DNA of 64,000 bases, from the NCBI GenBank assembly GCA_944393255.1, contig CALXZP010000010.1, forward strand, positions 1-64,000, given 5' to 3'. Below the pieces are notes generated by a model, which saw nothing but the letters and a program-made list of their open reading frames with translations, was not told the DNA's origin and made no database searches. Below, one piece after another: positions 1 to 9,880 of the stretch. The stretch is from an uncultured Clostridia bacterium. Lineage in GTDB: Bacteria > Bacillota > Clostridia > UBA1381. The stretch's first letter is position 1. The number at the start of each line of letters is the position of its first letter. A program made the position numbers and the translations under genes.

Positions 1-509
1 CCGGTATATTTTTTTGCAAGCCGCTGAGGAGTTTCATTTGTGACTATTACATTAGTCAAGCCTAAACGCTCTACATTTTCCGATAAGATTGCGGCGCGGC
101 TTTTTATTATTTCATTTGAAACAAGCACTCCGCTTCCGCAAAGCCTTGCGGCAGTCTGAGCTGTTTTTCCGCCGGGAGCTGCGCACAGATCAAGAACTTT
201 GTCACCGCTGACGATTGGAAGTCCGGCGGCGGCACACATTGCGGATGGCTCCTGAAAATAGAAAAGCCCCGCCATATGGTATGGATGCGTTCCGCGTATT
301 TTTTCCTTGTCAACATAAAAGCCAGAGCTGCACCATGGAACTTCTTTAAGGCTTCCGAATTCATTTAAGACCGCCTGTTTTGAGCCGGATTTGGTTTCAT
401 TTATAAGTATTCCGCGCTTATCGGAGCTGTCAAAGGCTTTTATAAACGCGTCATACTCGCTGCCGAGCAGAGCTTTCATTTTTTCACAGAATTTTTCGGG
501 CAGATTCAT
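1..509 (-). CDS. RsmF/RsmB-like rRNA (cytosine-5-)-methyltransferase, C-terminus cut by window edge
   Basis: The visible 169 codons read from an ATG at 509 to the window edge without a stop. The stretch YFQEPSAM (residues 84-91) and the SAM-binding motif DLCAAPGGKT (107-116) are hallmarks of the NOL1/NOP2/Sun family, which methylates cytosine-5 in rRNA with SAM. The first residues also look like the start of this family. The catalytic Cys motifs lie in the missing part, so the exact target (RsmB, RsmF or another) cannot be set. The start is supported by AGGAGG at 514-519. The stop codon of the upstream mscS gene falls inside this ribosome site, so the two are co-transcribed. Family assignment is firm; the substrate is open. 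Confidence 0.85.
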   Translation of the reverse strand, partial: MNLPEKFCEKMKALLGSEYDAFIKAFDSSDKRGILINETKSGSKQAVLNEFGSLKEVPWCSSGFYVDKEKIRGTHPYHMAGLFYFQEPSAMCAAAGLPIVSGDKVLDLCAAPGGKTAQTAARLCGSGVLVSNEIIKSRAAILSENVERLGLTNVIVTNETPQRLAKKYT

Positions 510-517
510 ATTTCCTC

Positions 518-1315
518 CTATGGCATAATGATATTGTTATCATCGAATGCAAGTTTGATTTCCTTTAATATTTCTCTTTTTACGCTGAACTGGTTTTCAT
601 GGTCACAGAATGCCGTCATCGATATTCTCACGGCAAAATCATTAAGCTCCGAAACACCTAAGACCTTTGGCGGCTCAAGCATATCGGACGAGCTTTCATA
701 AAGCGCGGCAAGAGTATCTTCTATTAAAGTCAATACCTTTCGAAGATCCTGCTTATAAGAAACCGACACGCTCAATATAATGCTTTTGTTTGTTTTTGAA
801 TGATTTATTATTTTGGTCATATTTCCGTTGGGAATTATAAGCTTATCGCCCTCAAAATTCTTTATAACAGTGGTGCGTATCGATATTTTTTCAACTGTTC
901 CCATAAAATTCTCAACTGTAACTATATCTCCAATGCTGTATTGGTTTTCAAGCAATACAAAAAATCCGCTTATTGCATCCTTTATAAGGCTTTGCGCGCC
1001 GAATGTCACCGCAACGCCGACGATTCCTGTAGCAGCGATCACAGATGAAGCGTTTATATTAAAATATATATGGATTATGTAAAGCGCGGCGAAGAAGTAT
1101 ATAATTACGGATAAAAGAGTTCTGAACACTCCGGCGTGGGTTTTATACCGCGCGTCGAGATTTTCCTCGACACGGCGGTCTATTCGCCTGACCTCGGAGC
1201 CGAGCTTTTTCATTATTATTCTGAGCACTACCTTGTCCGCAATAAGCGCGAGTATAATGCTTATGATTGCCCGGACAAGCTTTAAGGCAAAGAAATCGGT
1301 TATTATTTCAAGCAT
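518..1315 (-). CDS. MscS-family mechanosensitive ion channel
   Basis: A 265-residue small-conductance mechanosensitive channel of the inner membrane that releases solutes on osmotic downshock. Three hydrophobic N-terminal segments are followed by the pore-lining helix with AATGIVGVAVTFGAQ, then the beta domain with SIGDIVTVENFMGTVE and IPNGNM, all typical of MscS. The length fits the small MscS class. An in-frame upstream ATG at 1372 exists, but the start at 1315 has a good ribosome site (AAAGGAGA) directly before it. The gene is first in an operon with the rRNA methyltransferase and is transcribed from the promoter at 1387-1415. Confidence 0.9.
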   Translation of the reverse strand: MLEIITDFFALKLVRAIISIILALIADKVVLRIIMKKLGSEVRRIDRRVEENLDARYKTHAGVFRTLLSVIIYFFAALYIIHIYFNINASSVIAATGIVGVAVTFGAQSLIKDAISGFFVLLENQYSIGDIVTVENFMGTVEKISIRTTVIKNFEGDKLIIPNGNMTKIINHSKTNKSIILSVSVSYKQDLRKVLTLIEDTLAALYESSSDMLEPPKVLGVSELNDFAVRISMTAFCDHENQFSVKREILKEIKLAFDDNNIIMP

Positions 1316-1386
1316 GGTATCCTCTCCTTTCGAGCAGTATCCAAAATAAATGTATCTTAATTTTATTGGCATACTGTTACATATAT

Positions 1387-1415
1387 AGTATAAACTAAAA
1401 AATAAAATATGTCAA
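1387..1415 (-). promoter_or_regulatory. Sigma-A type promoter for mscS operon
   Basis: On the minus strand TTGACA (1410-1415) and TATACT (1387-1392) are separated by 17 bases, in an AT-rich stretch upstream of mscS. Near-consensus; no operator is obvious. Confidence 0.75.
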
Positions 1416-1502
1416 TGTGAATAATAATATTGTAAAATTGTTATAAAATCATCAAAGTTTTTGTGCAAAAAGAAGAAATAAATGTTAAATTTATATTTGC
1501 AC

Positions 1503-1531
1503 TTGTATATTGGCGGATTTTGAGGTACAAT
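1503..1531 (+). promoter_or_regulatory. Promoter for gap
   Basis: TTGTAT (1503-1508), 17-base spacer, TACAAT (1526-1531), about 60 bases before the gap start. The intergenic stretch 1316-1591 otherwise holds only AT-rich sequence and the divergent mscS promoter. Confidence 0.6.
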
Positions 1532-1591
1532 ATAGTAAAGGGATATGTATGCCCGAAAAAAAATTAATTAATTTTTTAGGAGGTAATTCCA

Positions 1592-2608
1592 ATGGCAGTA
1601 AAAGTTGCTATCAATGGTTTCGGCCGTATCGGACGTCTTGCGTTCAGACAGATGTTCGGCGCAGAGGGTTATGAGGTTGTAGCTATAAACGACCTTACAA
1701 GCCCGAAGATGCTTGCACATCTTTTAAAGTATGATTCATCACAGGGTAAGTACGCTCTTGCTGATAAGGTATCGGCAGGCGAGGATTCAATCACAGTTGA
1801 CGGTAAGGAAATCAAGATCTACGCATTTCCGGACGCTAACAACTGCCCGTGGGGCGATCTTGATGTAGACGTTGTTCTTGAGTGCTCAGGCTTCTATACA
1901 TCAAAGGCAAAGGCTCAGGCTCATATCAATGCAGGCGCTAAGAAGGTTGTTATTTCAGCTCCGGCAGGCAATGACCTTCCGACAATCGTTTACAATGTAA
2001 ACCATGAAACACTTAAGGCTGATGACACAATCATTTCAGCTGCTTCTTGTACAACAAACTGCTTGGCTCCGATGGCTGACGCTCTTAACAAGTATGCTCC
2101 TATCCAGTCAGGTATCATGTGCACAATTCACGCTTACACAGGCGACCAGATGACACTTGACGGTCCGCAGAGAAAGGGTGACTTGAGAAGATCAAGAGCT
2201 GCTGCTGTTAACATCGTTCCGAACTCAACAGGCGCTGCAAAGGCTATAGGTCTTGTTATACCGGAGCTTAACGGTAAGCTCATCGGTTCGGCTCAGAGAG
2301 TTCCGACTCCGACAGGCTCAACAACTATCCTTACAGCTGTTGTTAAGGGTGACAACGTTACTAAGGAAGGCATCAATGCCGCTATGAAGGCTGCCGCAAA
2401 CGAGTCGTTCGGTTACAACGAGGACGAGATCGTTTCATCGGATATCGTTGGTATGAGATACGGTTCGCTCTTCGACGCTACTCAGACAATGGTAGCTGAG
2501 ATCGGCGACGGTCTTTATGAAGTACAGGTAGTTTCATGGTATGACAACGAAAATTCATACACATCACAGATGGTAAGAACTATCAAGTATTTCTCAGAGC
2601 TTGGCTAA
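1592..2608 (+). CDS. gap: Type I glyceraldehyde-3-phosphate dehydrogenase
   Basis: A 338-residue NAD-dependent glycolytic enzyme that converts glyceraldehyde 3-phosphate and phosphate to 1,3-bisphosphoglycerate in the cytosol. The N-terminal Rossmann motif INGFGRIGR (residues 7-15) binds NAD. The catalytic cysteine is C153 in SCTTNC, and WYDNE lies near the C-terminus. Full length. The ribosome site AGGAGGTAA is strong. Codon use is noticeably different from the neighbours (many GCT, GTT and ACA codons), as expected for a highly expressed gene. The gene is monocistronic: own promoter upstream and a strong terminator at 2617. Confidence 0.98.
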   Translation: MAVKVAINGFGRIGRLAFRQMFGAEGYEVVAINDLTSPKMLAHLLKYDSSQGKYALADKVSAGEDSITVDGKEIKIYAFPDANNCPWGDLDVDVVLECSGFYTSKAKAQAHINAGAKKVVISAPAGNDLPTIVYNVNHETLKADDTIISAASCTTNCLAPMADALNKYAPIQSGIMCTIHAYTGDQMTLDGPQRKGDLRRSRAAAVNIVPNSTGAAKAIGLVIPELNGKLIGSAQRVPTPTGSTTILTAVVKGDNVTKEGINAAMKAAANESFGYNEDEIVSSDIVGMRYGSLFDATQTMVAEIGDGLYEVQVVSWYDNENSYTSQMVRTIKYFSELG

Positions 2609-2616
2609 TTCAACAG

Positions 2617-2663
2617 GATCAAAAAAAGAACGGGCCGCATATGCGGCTCGTCTTTTTTTGATC
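2617..2663. terminator. Bidirectional intrinsic terminator between gap and the CMD gene
   Basis: Long inverted repeat GATCAAAAAAAGA...TCTTTTTTTGATC enclosing a GC stem (GGGCCGCAT/ATGCGGCTC). It has A-tract and T-tract on both sides, so it works for gap (+) and for the convergent operon (-). Confidence 0.9.
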
Positions 2664-2679
2664 GATGAGATCTTCAGAT

Positions 2680-3006
2680 CTACTCCTCGCCGTACACATC
2701 CATAGCCATAGCGAATACCGCCCAGCCTTTAGGCCAGCCCGTATAAAAAGCCAGCTGTGTGATCATTTCTATAACCTCAGCTTTTGTTACGCCGTTTTCC
2801 TTTGCTTTTTCCAAATGTCCTTTCATAGACGCGTCTGTCATTCCGGATCCCATCAAAGCAGCGACAGTTATCATGCTGCGTTCACGCGGAGCAAGCTGCT
2901 GTTCACGGCTCCACACCTGTCCGAAAAGCACATCATCGTTGAACTCTGCAAACTGCGGTGCGAAATCTCCTAAATAATCACGTCCTGCTGTTATTTTTTT
3001 ACCCAT
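2680..3006 (-). CDS. Carboxymuconolactone decarboxylase (CMD/AhpD-like) family protein
   Basis: A 108-residue single-domain protein with the CMD-fold signature: LAPRERSMITVAAL, then a helix with GHLEKAKENGVTKAEVIEMI and a C-terminal FYTGWPKGW. The CXXC pair of AhpD peroxidase reductases is absent, so a thiol peroxidase role is unlikely. The usual position before HL carries MTDASMK rather than cysteines. It is the last gene of a marR-adh-CMD operon, which suggests a role linked to aldehyde, alcohol or aromatic stress. Its substrate cannot be read from sequence. Ribosome site AGGAGGGC precedes the ATG. Confidence 0.85.
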   Translation of the reverse strand: MGKKITAGRDYLGDFAPQFAEFNDDVLFGQVWSREQQLAPRERSMITVAALMGSGMTDASMKGHLEKAKENGVTKAEVIEMITQLAFYTGWPKGWAVFAMAMDVYGEE

Positions 3007-3063
3007 ATATATGCCCTCCTGTTACATTAGATCCTTATCATGGGATCATATACTTAAATTTTT

Positions 3064-4224
3064 TTATAAACAATCACGCAAAATACTCTCAACATCCTTT
3101 GCATCCAGCGGTACGTATGCATATCCGAGAGCTCCTGTTTCAACCGCATGCCATGACATTTTCTCGAAATATTCGTCATTTATATCAAGCTCGGAAAGAC
3201 TCATCGGCACCCCAAGGCTTTTAAAGAAATCCTCTGTAGCTGTTATGGCTTTATCTGCGATCTCATATTTATCAATCGACGGATCTATCCCCCACACGGC
3301 TGTTCCGTAATGTGCAAATCGTTCAGCCGTCCTATCGCTCAATATACGGCGCATCCAGCGGGGTGTAACTATAGCAAGACCTGTCCCATGAGTTATATCA
3401 TAATATGCCGACAACTCGTGCTCTATAGCATGACAGCTGAAAGCGCCTACTTGATTTCCCAAACACAGCAGTCCGTTATCTGCAATTGAGCTTGCCCACA
3501 TAAGCTGTCCGCGCGCTTCATAATCATCGGGTTTTTTTATCGCCTCCGGCGCATATTTAATGACTGTCCTCATGACCGCCTCGCAAAGCTGATCCGCTAT
3601 AAATACTGTTTTCGGGGAAAAATACTGTTCTAAAACATGTGACATGATATCTATAGACCCCGCGGCTGTCTGATAAGCCGGAACTGAAAATGTGTATGTC
3701 GGATCAAGTATCGAGACGGCGGGACGGATCAGCTCGCTGTCATACCCTCGCTTTTCCTTTGCTGCCGAATTTGAGATAACTGCTCCGGCGTCATATTCGC
3801 TGCCTGTCGCTGAAAGTGTAAGCACCGTTACAAGCGGCAGCGCTTTTTCAGTCTGCTCTGCCCGAACTATCATATCCCATGCGTCACCTTTATAAAATGC
3901 TGCCGCCGCTATCGTCTTGGCGCAGTCTATAACACTGCCACCGCCGACGGCAAGAACAACATCGATCTCATTTTCTCGGCAAAGCTCAACTCCTCTGCGT
4001 ACGCTTTCAATCTTCGGATTTGGCTCGATGCCCGAAACCTCATAGATCATATGATCCGCAAGCAGTGCTCTGACCGTTTCATACAATCCGATACTCTTTA
4101 TCGAACTGCCGCCGCAGCATAAGAGAACTCGCTTACCATAACCTTCAATAATTTCCGGTAGACTTCTTATCTGCCCTCTTCCGAATAACACTCTTGTGTT
4201 AGCGTAATAATCAAAGTTTTCCAT
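3064..4224 (-). CDS. Iron-containing alcohol dehydrogenase (butanol dehydrogenase type)
   Basis: A 386-residue group III alcohol dehydrogenase, NAD(P)-dependent and cytosolic, that interconverts aldehydes and alcohols. Motifs: FDYYANTRVLFGRG at the N-terminus, the nucleotide-binding GGGSVIDCAK near residue 100, and the metal-ligand region with D and H residues (AGSIDIMSHVLEQY, HAIEHELSAYYDITHG). These patterns match the BdhA/YqhD subgroup. Ribosome site AAAGGAGG precedes the start. It lies between marR and the CMD gene on the same strand and is probably under control of that MarR regulator. The physiological substrate is unknown. Confidence 0.93.
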   Translation of the reverse strand: MENFDYYANTRVLFGRGQIRSLPEIIEGYGKRVLLCCGGSSIKSIGLYETVRALLADHMIYEVSGIEPNPKIESVRRGVELCRENEIDVVLAVGGGSVIDCAKTIAAAAFYKGDAWDMIVRAEQTEKALPLVTVLTLSATGSEYDAGAVISNSAAKEKRGYDSELIRPAVSILDPTYTFSVPAYQTAAGSIDIMSHVLEQYFSPKTVFIADQLCEAVMRTVIKYAPEAIKKPDDYEARGQLMWASSIADNGLLCLGNQVGAFSCHAIEHELSAYYDITHGTGLAIVTPRWMRRILSDRTAERFAHYGTAVWGIDPSIDKYEIADKAITATEDFFKSLGVPMSLSELDINDEYFEKMSWHAVETGALGYAYVPLDAKDVESILRDCL

Positions 4225-4327
4225 ATTGAAGATCCTCCTTTAAATATTGTACCTTGTTAGGAATGTACTGTTATAGGACTATTAGGGTAAAACAATATCG
4301 CATAGCGCCGCTTCAAAGCTATACAGC

Positions 4328-4777
4328 TTATTTGCTCCCTGCGGGCATTGCTTTTTTAAACATCGCCGAATATATTCTCATGCTTTCTAACAGATTTTCA
4401 CGTTGTTGCGGAGTAAGCCTTTCCATAGCTTCATATTCCGCTCTGCGTATCTGAGGTATTACCTTATCCGCATACTTCTGTCCGTCTTTAGTAAGATGTA
4501 TGGTTTTATTGCGTCTGTCCTCCGGCAACTCGCGCAGCTCTACCAAGCCCCGTTTATAAAAGAAAGTTATCACGTTATTAACCGTTTGCTTCGGCAAAAA
4601 GGTGCGCTCGCATATTGCTCTTTGAGTACATTGATCTGTTTGAGTGATCAAATCAAGTATTTGCAGCGTTGTATATGGAATATCAACGCTTCTTGAATAA
4701 TCTTCATATATTCTGTTCAAACTGTGCAGACCGTCACAAAACTGCTTCATTTGCGCTTCAATAGTCTTGTCATTCAT
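4328..4777 (-). CDS. MarR-family transcriptional regulator
   Basis: A 149-residue winged-helix DNA-binding protein. The recognition region reads CTQRAICERTFLPKQTVNNVITFFYKRGLVEL, split as helix-turn-helix plus wing with RELPEDRRNKTIHLT, the classic MarR D-x-R-x4-L element. Such regulators sense small phenolic or oxidative ligands and usually repress their own operon. It is first in a three-gene operon with the alcohol dehydrogenase and the CMD protein, with a 103-base gap before the next gene. Its promoter is near-consensus, which fits a repressor-controlled unit. Ligand unknown. Confidence 0.92.
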   Translation of the reverse strand: MNDKTIEAQMKQFCDGLHSLNRIYEDYSRSVDIPYTTLQILDLITQTDQCTQRAICERTFLPKQTVNNVITFFYKRGLVELRELPEDRRNKTIHLTKDGQKYADKVIPQIRRAEYEAMERLTPQQRENLLESMRIYSAMFKKAMPAGSK

Positions 4778-4810
4778 ATTCGGCTCTCCTTTTAGTCCTG
4801 TATTAAGACC

Positions 4811-4839
4811 ATTATAACAGCAGACATTATTTTTGTCAA
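4811..4839 (-). promoter_or_regulatory. Near-consensus promoter for marR-adh-CMD operon
   Basis: On the minus strand TTGACA (4834-4839), exactly 17 bases, TATAAT (4811-4816). Downstream of the -10 lies TAGTCCTGTA (read on + at 4793-4802). A matching TAGTCCTATA lies 5' of the adh gene (minus strand, 4272-4281), a candidate shared operator. Confidence 0.85.
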
Positions 4840-4888
4840 TAGGTTTTCAATATTTTTAAAAAAATTTAATGTATAGTTAATACAGCAA

Positions 4889-4912
4889 AGCCGCCCATGT
4901 AAAAGGGCGGCT
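4889..4912 (-). terminator. Terminator of eno
   Basis: Perfect 8-base stem AGCCGCCC/GGGCGGCT with an 8-base loop, followed on the minus strand by a T-rich stretch. It lies just after the enolase stop codon. Confidence 0.7.
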
Positions 4913-4932
4913 GTTTCGTGCATTTTCAGAGT

Positions 4933-6234
<1,302 letters not shown>

Positions 6235-6311
6235 TTAAATGTCCGTATAATTATTTTTAACGCATAAGGCATTTTTATACTACCGGACAATGCTTTATTT
6301 ATGTGTTTTAC

Positions 6312-6329
6312 TTGGTTAGTTATAACCAA
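6312..6329. promoter_or_regulatory. Inverted repeat upstream of eno
   Basis: TTGGTTA, 4 bases, TAACCAA: a perfect dyad about 110 bases upstream of the eno start, in the 285-base space shared with the divergent nicotinamidase-like gene. No clean eno promoter hexamers were found. Operator function is only a guess. Confidence 0.3.
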
Positions 6330-6421
6330 CTATGTTTAGCATCGTATCGCGGCAAGATATTCTTGTAAAGACCTGATACTCCATTACAAGAAAAATTTAT
6401 ACTAAATCGTAAAAAAAGTTA

Positions 6422-6450
6422 TTTACATCGCATATGTTATATGCTAAAAT
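6422..6450 (+). promoter_or_regulatory. Promoter for the nicotinamidase-like gene / GH51 operon
   Basis: TTTACA (6422-6427), 17 bases, TAAAAT (6445-6450), 40 bases before the GTG start. Confidence 0.65.
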
Positions 6451-6489
6451 GTATGTGTTCCGGACGATGAACAGAAAGGATGTGATATT

Positions 6490-7002
6490 GTGAAAAAAAT
6501 ACTTGTTGTCGTGGATTACCAGAACGACTTCGTAAGCGGCGCGCTGGGCTTTGAAGAAGCCAAGCTCCTTGACGGCGCTATATGCGAAAAAATAAAGCAG
6601 TACCGCGGCGATGAAGTAGTCCACACGCTCGATACGCATGACGAAAGGTATATGGATACGCACGAAGGAAAACATCTGCCCATACCGCACTGTATAAAAG
6701 GCACTGCGGGGCATGAGAACTACGGCAGAACCGCGGAGCTTTTGAAGGGGACGCGCTGCTTTGAAAAACCGTCCTTCGGCTCGCCGGAGCTCGGCGAATA
6801 TCTCAGCCGCGGCGGCTATGACGTTGTAGAGCTGTGCGGACTGGTATCCAATATATGCGTTCTTTCAAATGCGGTTATCGCGCGCGCCGCGCTGCCGGAG
6901 GCGGAAATAATCGTTGATCAGCGGTGTACAGCGGCCGCGGACAAGGACATGAACGACGCGGCTCTTGCCGTGCTTAAAGGCATACATGTCACCGTCCTCT
7001 GA
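6490..7002 (+). CDS. Isochorismatase-fold cysteine hydrolase, nicotinamidase-like
   Basis: A 170-residue cytosolic hydrolase. The catalytic triad of the family is visible: D9 in VVDYQNDF, K93 in FEKPSFGS and C123 in [12 protein letters not shown]. The metal-site pattern [19 protein letters not shown] resembles the D-x-H...H site of nicotinamidase (PncA), which cleaves nicotinamide to nicotinate and ammonia for NAD salvage. Start is GTG with AGAAAGGA upstream. It precedes a GH51 enzyme by 61 bases on the same strand, perhaps as one transcript. Nicotinamidase is the best guess; other amidase substrates are possible. Confidence 0.8.
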   Translation: MKKILVVVDYQNDFVSGALGFEEAKLLDGAICEKIKQYRGDEVVHTLDTHDERYMDTHEGKHLPIPHCIKGTAGHENYGRTAELLKGTRCFEKPSFGSPELGEYLSRGGYDVVELCGLVSNICVLSNAVIARAALPEAEIIVDQRCTAAADKDMNDAALAVLKGIHVTVL

Positions 7003-7063
7003 AAACAGCACAAGCGGGATCACCGCTTTTAAGAGGACAATACTTTTATCAAGGAGGGTTATC

Positions 7064-8527
7064 ATGACAGAAATAAAGATAAATACAAAACGGCGCAAAG
7101 GCGTCATAAACAAAAATATATACGGTCAATTCGCCGAACATCTCGGACGCTGCATATATGAGGGCATATACGTTGAAGACGACGGCATCCCGAACGTCAA
7201 CGGCATGCGCTGCGATGTGGTAAATGCGCTCAAAGAGCTTGATATACCGGTCCTCAGATGGCCGGGCGGCTGCTTTGCCGACGATTACCACTGGCGCGAC
7301 GGCATAGGCGAAAAGGAAAGCCGTCCGTATATGGTAAACACAAACTGGGGCGGAGTTGTGGAAAACAACCATTTCGGTACGCATGAATTCTTCGAGCTGT
7401 GCTCACAGCTCGGCTGCGAACCGTACATAACCGGAAACGTAGGCTCCGGAACCGTGCAGGAAATGCGCGACTGGATAGAATACATGACCTTTGACGGCGA
7501 CTCTCCTCTTGCAAACGAAAGGCGCAGAAACGGCCGCGAGGAGCCGTTCAAGCTAAAATACTTCGGAGTGGGCAACGAGAACTGGGGCTGCGGCGGAAAC
7601 ATGCGCCCGGAATATTATTCAGATCTCTACAGACGCTTCGCTACGTTTATAAGAAATTACGGCGAAGAGCCGATATACAAGATAGGCTGCGGCCCGAATG
7701 CGGGAGACGTTGCCTGGACGGAAAGCGTGCTCAAAAACGCCGGACGGTTCATGCAGGGTCTGTCCTGGCATAACTATACCTCAGAGGGCGACTGGGAACA
7801 CAAGGGCAGCAGCTATGATTTTAATGAAAACGGCTGGTATTCCAATCTTGCCGAGGTAGAACGCATGAGGGACAAGCTCAAAAAGCATATCGCCGTTATG
7901 GACTGCTTCGATCCCGAAGGCAAGATAGATCTTATCGTAGACGAATGGGGCAACTGGTTTGAATGTATGCCCGGCACAAATCCCGGCTTCCTTTACCAGC
8001 AGAATACCATGCGCGACGCCGTTACGGGTATGGTGATACTCCACATGTTCCACGAGCACTGCGGCAGGGTACAGATGGCGAATATCGCTCAGATGGTGAA
8101 TGTGCTGCAGGCAATGGTGCTTACAGAGGGCGAAAAAATGGCGCTTACTCCGACCTATCACCTGTTCAGAATGATGAAGGGACACCAGGACGGCGAAAGA
8201 GTTGGCATAGTATACGATGAAGACCGCTACGAGGCATGCGGAGAAAAGATACCGTCGCTCAGCGTATCGGCGTCCGTCAAGGACGGCGCTCTCACCGTTA
8301 CCGCCGTAAATACGCGTCTTGACAGCGACAGAGAGCTTTCAATATCACTTGACGCAGACTATGCCGGCGTGTCCGGAGAGATACTTACCTCAGAGAATAT
8401 GTGCGACTTCAACAGCTTTGACGAGCCTGACAAGGTATCGCCCAAGCCGATAGATGCAAAGCTTTCGGGCGGCAGGCTTACAGTCAAGCTTCCGAAGATG
8501 AGCGTTATATCTCTCACTCTGAAATAA
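7064..8527 (+). CDS. GH51 alpha-L-arabinofuranosidase
   Basis: A 487-residue intracellular (no signal peptide) retaining enzyme that removes arabinofuranose from arabinan or arabinoxylan oligosaccharides. The N-terminal pattern [20 protein letters not shown] and [19 protein letters not shown] are GH51 hallmarks. The acid/base Glu is in [11 protein letters not shown] and the nucleophile Glu in [11 protein letters not shown]-terminal beta domain ends with MSVISLTLK. The longer open frame starts at 6965 but overlaps the previous gene; the ATG at 7064 has AAGGAGGG before it. The stop overlaps the next gene start (TAATG). It fits the pectin/arabinan theme of the window. Confidence 0.95.
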   Translation: MTEIKINTKRRKGVINKNIYGQFAEHLGRCIYEGIYVEDDGIPNVNGMRCDVVNALKELDIPVLRWPGGCFADDYHWRDGIGEKESRPYMVNTNWGGVVENNHFGTHEFFELCSQLGCEPYITGNVGSGTVQEMRDWIEYMTFDGDSPLANERRRNGREEPFKLKYFGVGNENWGCGGNMRPEYYSDLYRRFATFIRNYGEEPIYKIGCGPNAGDVAWTESVLKNAGRFMQGLSWHNYTSEGDWEHKGSSYDFNENGWYSNLAEVERMRDKLKKHIAVMDCFDPEGKIDLIVDEWGNWFECMPGTNPGFLYQQNTMRDAVTGMVILHMFHEHCGRVQMANIAQMVNVLQAMVLTEGEKMALTPTYHLFRMMKGHQDGERVGIVYDEDRYEACGEKIPSLSVSASVKDGALTVTAVNTRLDSDRELSISLDADYAGVSGEILTSENMCDFNSFDEPDKVSPKPIDAKLSGGRLTVKLPKMSVISLTLK

Positions 8528-8781
8528 TGGCAAAATGCAAGCGATGCGCACTTAAAACAGCGCTGTCTGAGGCAGATATAGAAAAAATGGTCGGCGAGGT
8601 CAGAAGCATGCGCGGCATACGGCTCGCAGACGATGAAAAATACGCAGAACGGCTAAGAATATGCCAGGCCTGCGAAAAGTTTGAATACGGCTCTACCTGC
8701 GCGCTGTGCGGCTGCGTTATGCAGGTGCGCGCTATGCTCAGCGACGGACGCTGCCCGTATCCCTGCACGCCGAAGTGGTGA
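8527..8781 (+). CDS. Small Cys-rich protein (DUF6171-like)
   Basis: An 84-residue protein with C-x2-C at residues 4-7 and later pairs in ICQACEKF, TCALCGC and RCPYPC, so it probably binds zinc or another metal. The pattern resembles the small DUF6171 proteins of Clostridia, a recall-based match. It starts on the last base of the GH51 stop codon (TAATG), which implies translational coupling. No function is known. Confidence 0.7.
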   Translation: MAKCKRCALKTALSEADIEKMVGEVRSMRGIRLADDEKYAERLRICQACEKFEYGSTCALCGCVMQVRAMLSDGRCPYPCTPKW

Positions 8782-8840
8782 TGCCGCCATGTATGAATTC
8801 TCCGTATATGGAAACAATAATAATGCTTATGCACAGCCCC

Positions 8841-8869
8841 GGCGGGCGATCCTTAAAAAACCGCCCGCC
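8841..8869 (+). terminator. Hairpin between GH51 operon and sleB
   Basis: GGCGGGCG/CGCCCGCC, 8-base stem, 13-base loop, followed after 8 bases by TTTTT. A weak intrinsic terminator or a leader hairpin for sleB; no separate sleB promoter was seen. Confidence 0.45.
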
Positions 8870-8897
8870 GTATTCCATTTTTACGGAGGTAACGTAC

Positions 8898-9548
8898 ATG
8901 AAAAAGCTGTTTGTAATTTTTACACTGCTTGTCACTCTCTGCTGCGGCAGCGCTGCTGAAGCGCTCTCGAAAATAGGCTCGACCGGCAGCGAGGTCAGGA
9001 ATATCCAGACGCGGCTGAGATCGTGGGGATACTATTCCGGCTCGGTTGACGGTATCTACGGCTATAACACCGCAGAGGCGGTAAAGAGCTTCCAGAGAAA
9101 GCACGGGCTTACACCCGACGGCGTATGCGGACCGGCAACGCTCGCAAAGATAGGTCTGCCGTCCGGCAGCTCGCCATCATCGTCCTCGTCTACGTACTCA
9201 AGCAACGTAGAGCTGCTTGCGCGGATAATAAACGGCGAGGCGCGCGGAGAACCGTACACAGGACAGGTAGCAGTCGGCGCGGTAGTCCTCAACAGAGTAA
9301 AATCGCCGTCGTTCCCCAACACGATATCGGGAGTTATATACCAGTCCGGCGCATTCACCGCCGTAACCGACGGACAAATAAACGCCGCCGTTCAGGACAG
9401 CTGCTACAATGCAGCACGCGACGCACTGAACGGCTGGGATCCGACCGGAGGAGCGATATACTACTATAATCCCGCGACTGCCACAAGCAGCTGGATATGG
9501 TCGAGACCGGTGATCACTCAGATAGGCAAACACGTATTCTGCAAATAA
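8898..9548 (+). CDS. SleB-type spore cortex-lytic / cell wall hydrolase
   Basis: A 216-residue secreted hydrolase. A signal peptide (about residues 1-23, ends near SAAEA) is followed by a peptidoglycan-binding domain with GSTGSEVRNIQTRLRSWGYY and DGIYGYNTAEAVKSFQ. After a short Ser-rich linker comes the Hydrolase_2/SleB domain starting at ELLARIINGEARGEP, whose Glu is the expected catalytic residue, and ending with GKHVFCK. SleB degrades cortex peptidoglycan (muramic lactam) during germination, so the gene points to an endospore former. The longer open frame starts at 8706; the ATG at 8898 has ACGGAGG and begins the signal peptide. Confidence 0.92.
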   Translation: MKKLFVIFTLLVTLCCGSAAEALSKIGSTGSEVRNIQTRLRSWGYYSGSVDGIYGYNTAEAVKSFQRKHGLTPDGVCGPATLAKIGLPSGSSPSSSSSTYSSNVELLARIINGEARGEPYTGQVAVGAVVLNRVKSPSFPNTISGVIYQSGAFTAVTDGQINAAVQDSCYNAARDALNGWDPTGGAIYYYNPATATSSWIWSRPVITQIGKHVFCK

Positions 9549-9554
9549 AAAAAC

Positions 9555-9579
9555 GGGCGCTGTATCAACGGCAGCGCCC
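9555..9579. terminator. Hairpin downstream of sleB
   Basis: GGGCGCTG/CAGCGCCC with a 9-base loop. A seven-base A-run lies on its left, so the T-tail is on the minus strand only. On the plus strand it lacks a T-tail and may act as a 3' stabiliser before the small downstream gene. Confidence 0.5.
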
Positions 9580-9603
9580 CCATACATAAAGGGAGGGTCA
9601 GCC

Positions 9604-9702
9604 ATGACTTCAAAAATGATAGTTTTATCGGTACTTACCGCAATATTTCTTGTATTGGCTATAGCCGACACGGTAAGCAAGCTGCGCAGCCGGGATGAAT
9701 AA
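9604..9702 (+). CDS. 32-residue single-pass membrane peptide
   Basis: ATG with GGGAGG ribosome site 7 bases upstream, 32 codons, TAA. Residues 5-20 are hydrophobic (MIVLSVLTAIFLVLAI), followed by a charged tail (SKLRSRDE). It looks like a genuine small membrane protein, perhaps expressed with sleB. No homolog is recognised and no function is proposed. Confidence 0.5.
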   Translation: MTSKMIVLSVLTAIFLVLAIADTVSKLRSRDE

Positions 9703-9821
9703 CGCGCCCGGCAGACCGCTTATATACGGCTGATGCTGAATTATAAGCACGGCATCCGTTCCGATTTCGTGCATTTCAAAATACTCCAATAAAATTTTAT
9801 TCAGAAAAAACGACTTTTATA

Positions 9822-9850
9822 TTGACAAAACACCTGTGAGGTGGTAAAAT
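9822..9850 (+). promoter_or_regulatory. carAB promoter
   Basis: TTGACA (9822-9827), 17-base spacer, TAAAAT (9845-9850). A transcript starting near 9857 would carry the leader peptide and terminator described next. The stretch 9703-9821 holds nothing recognisable. Confidence 0.85.
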
Positions 9851-9880
9851 AGAATGGATAAAGAGAGGAGCGGATAATAC

